A stretch of 64,000 nucleotides of DNA. It comes from Streptomyces sp. NBC_00576 (GTDB taxonomy: Bacteria; Actinomycetota; Actinomycetes; Streptomycetales; Streptomycetaceae). Shown piece after piece: positions 63,415-64,000 of this stretch; the first letter of the stretch is position 1; every line of letters starts with the position of its first letter. The notes below the pieces were generated by a model. The model did not search any database. It saw only the letters and a list, made by a program, of their open reading frames with translations, and had not been told where the DNA came from. Where the stretch lies: assembly GCF_036345175.1 (NCBI RefSeq), contig NZ_CP107780.1, positions 7,254,001-7,318,000 of the forward strand, written 5' to 3'. Made by a program: the position numbers and the translations under genes.

Positions 63415-63752
63415 GGGAATCAGCCTTTCGGAAAGGGCTAAGGAGCGGTGGACCGTGGTGCGCGAATCCAAGGGCGCGAACGCTTCCTTCGCGCTTCGGG
63501 TTGCATGTCAGAGAGCTTCGATTTGCGCAGTCCCCTTGTTTCCTGCGGTGCCGTGGCGATCGCACCGCATGCGACCGGGGATGAGCGGCCGGTCGTTGTC
63601 GCAGATGGAAAGCTAGCCGGAAGGGCTTTCCCCTCGCGCCCCACTGTGGGTTGAACTCCGTCTGCAACCAGGGTGGTTGGCGGTGTACCACCTGGGGTGT
63701 AGCTGGGGTGGAAAGCGGGGTGGAGCGATTATTCGGGGCCTACGCTCGGACG
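63415..63752. other. Intergenic region with inverted and direct repeats
   Basis: 338 bp without a credible gene between two divergent genes. It contains TGCGGTGC / GCACCGCA with a 10-nt spacer near 63547-63572, and an operator-like CCAGGGTGGT ... ACCACCTGG near 63668-63695, followed by three TGGGGTG/GCGGGGTG direct repeats. These probably belong to the promoter of the kinase-like gene at 63753. No promoter could be assigned firmly. Confidence 0.4.
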
Positions 63753-64000
63753 ATGTTCGAGCAGCGCACGTGGAGCCCGGCGGTTCGCAGGGCCTTCCCG
63801 CAGGTGGCAGACCTTGTTTATGCGGTGGTTTCGGTCTGGATCTCGAGCACGATGCTGCACAACTGGCCGGACCCGCACGGCTACTGGCGGCACGCCGATG
63901 TATGGGCCTACGTGCTGATCGCCCTGGTCTATCTGCCGCTGGCCGCGCGCCGCCGGGCTCCCCTGACCGTACTCATCGGCACGGCGGCCTGCGTGCTGTG
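63753..64000 (+). CDS. Probable sensor histidine kinase, N-terminal fragment (runs off the window)
   Basis: The first 82 codons are visible. The start MFEQRTWSPAVRRAF is followed by a membrane segment (DLVYAVVSVWISSTML), a short extracellular loop with many aromatic residues, a second segment (VWAYVLIALVYLPLAARRRA) and the start of a third. The pattern, especially LPLAARRRAPL, matches the N-terminal membrane region of Streptomyces NarL-type sensor kinases. The catalytic part is outside the window, so this is only a probable assignment. Confidence 0.55.
   Translation, partial: MFEQRTWSPAVRRAFPQVADLVYAVVSVWISSTMLHNWPDPHGYWRHADVWAYVLIALVYLPLAARRRAPLTVLIGTAACVL

Overview
The window is a stretch of Streptomyces chromosome. 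It is very GC-rich, and several gene families in it are typical of sporulating streptomycetes: three rodlins, three short chaplins, a conservon (CvnA-D plus cytochrome P450), a MelC1/MelC2 tyrosinase operon and a mycothiol-dependent formaldehyde dehydrogenase. No rRNA, tRNA, CRISPR array, transposase or integrase was seen.

1-9.3 kb: a zinc alcohol dehydrogenase behind a CsoR-type operator, a GNAT acetyltransferase, a small HTH protein, then a myo-inositol catabolic block. The block is an iolE/iolI-like gene divergent from iolC, a Cgl0158-type aldolase, iolD and mmsA. Where iolB should lie, between aldolase and iolD, only about 80 codons of an iolB-like core remain. 9.3-18.9 kb: a NodB-like deacetylase, a GNAT, a protein fusing an S15-type hydrolase to an ABC ATPase with its permease, a VWA lipoprotein, a secreted chorismate mutase and a long-chain acyl-CoA ligase.

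19-43 kb is a cell-surface island. Rodlins and chaplins flank a probable Wzx/Wzy-type exopolysaccharide locus (22.5-37.3 kb). Its main operon runs leftwards and is translationally coupled: DUF3344-like secreted protein, GT4, priming sugar transferase, Wzy-like ligase/polymerase, MurJ/Wzx-like flippase, NodB deacetylase, second GT4, Wzz-like co-polymerase and FemAB-like acyltransferase. A GH26-like secreted hydrolase and an ATP-grasp/flavoprotein pair lie beside it. Several small exported proteins and the tyrosinase operon follow. Four of the six rodlin/chaplin genes have upstream sequences that resemble the developmental sigma factor BldN consensus.

43-48 kb is a conservon, CvnA-B-C-D, followed by a CYP157-like P450 that lacks the normally invariant ExxR arginine. 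The roughly 120-nt leader of cvnA can be folded by hand into a multi-branched RNA with a competing hairpin just before the start codon. cvnC contains an in-frame TTA (bldA) codon.

48-62.4 kb is catabolic: a PadR regulator, a FadH-like dienoyl-CoA reductase divergent from a fused isobutyryl-CoA mutase (icmF), then a C1/quaternary-amine module. The module has a mycothiol-dependent formaldehyde dehydrogenase with an MBL hydrolase, a Rieske ferredoxin with its reductase, a Rieske oxygenase, an IclR regulator, a GMC (choline dehydrogenase-like) oxidoreductase and a MetF-like reductase. I infer a route in which choline or glycine betaine is demethylated and the released formaldehyde is oxidised through mycothiol. 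A repeated 17-bp operator (GTTG.., 5-nt spacer, CGCAAY) lies in front of the IclR/GMC genes and the ferredoxin gene. The window closes with a DUF397 remnant, a DUF2690-like secreted protein and the start of a probable sensor kinase.

All calls come from reading the sequence. Family assignments rest on recognised motifs and remembered family features, without database searches.
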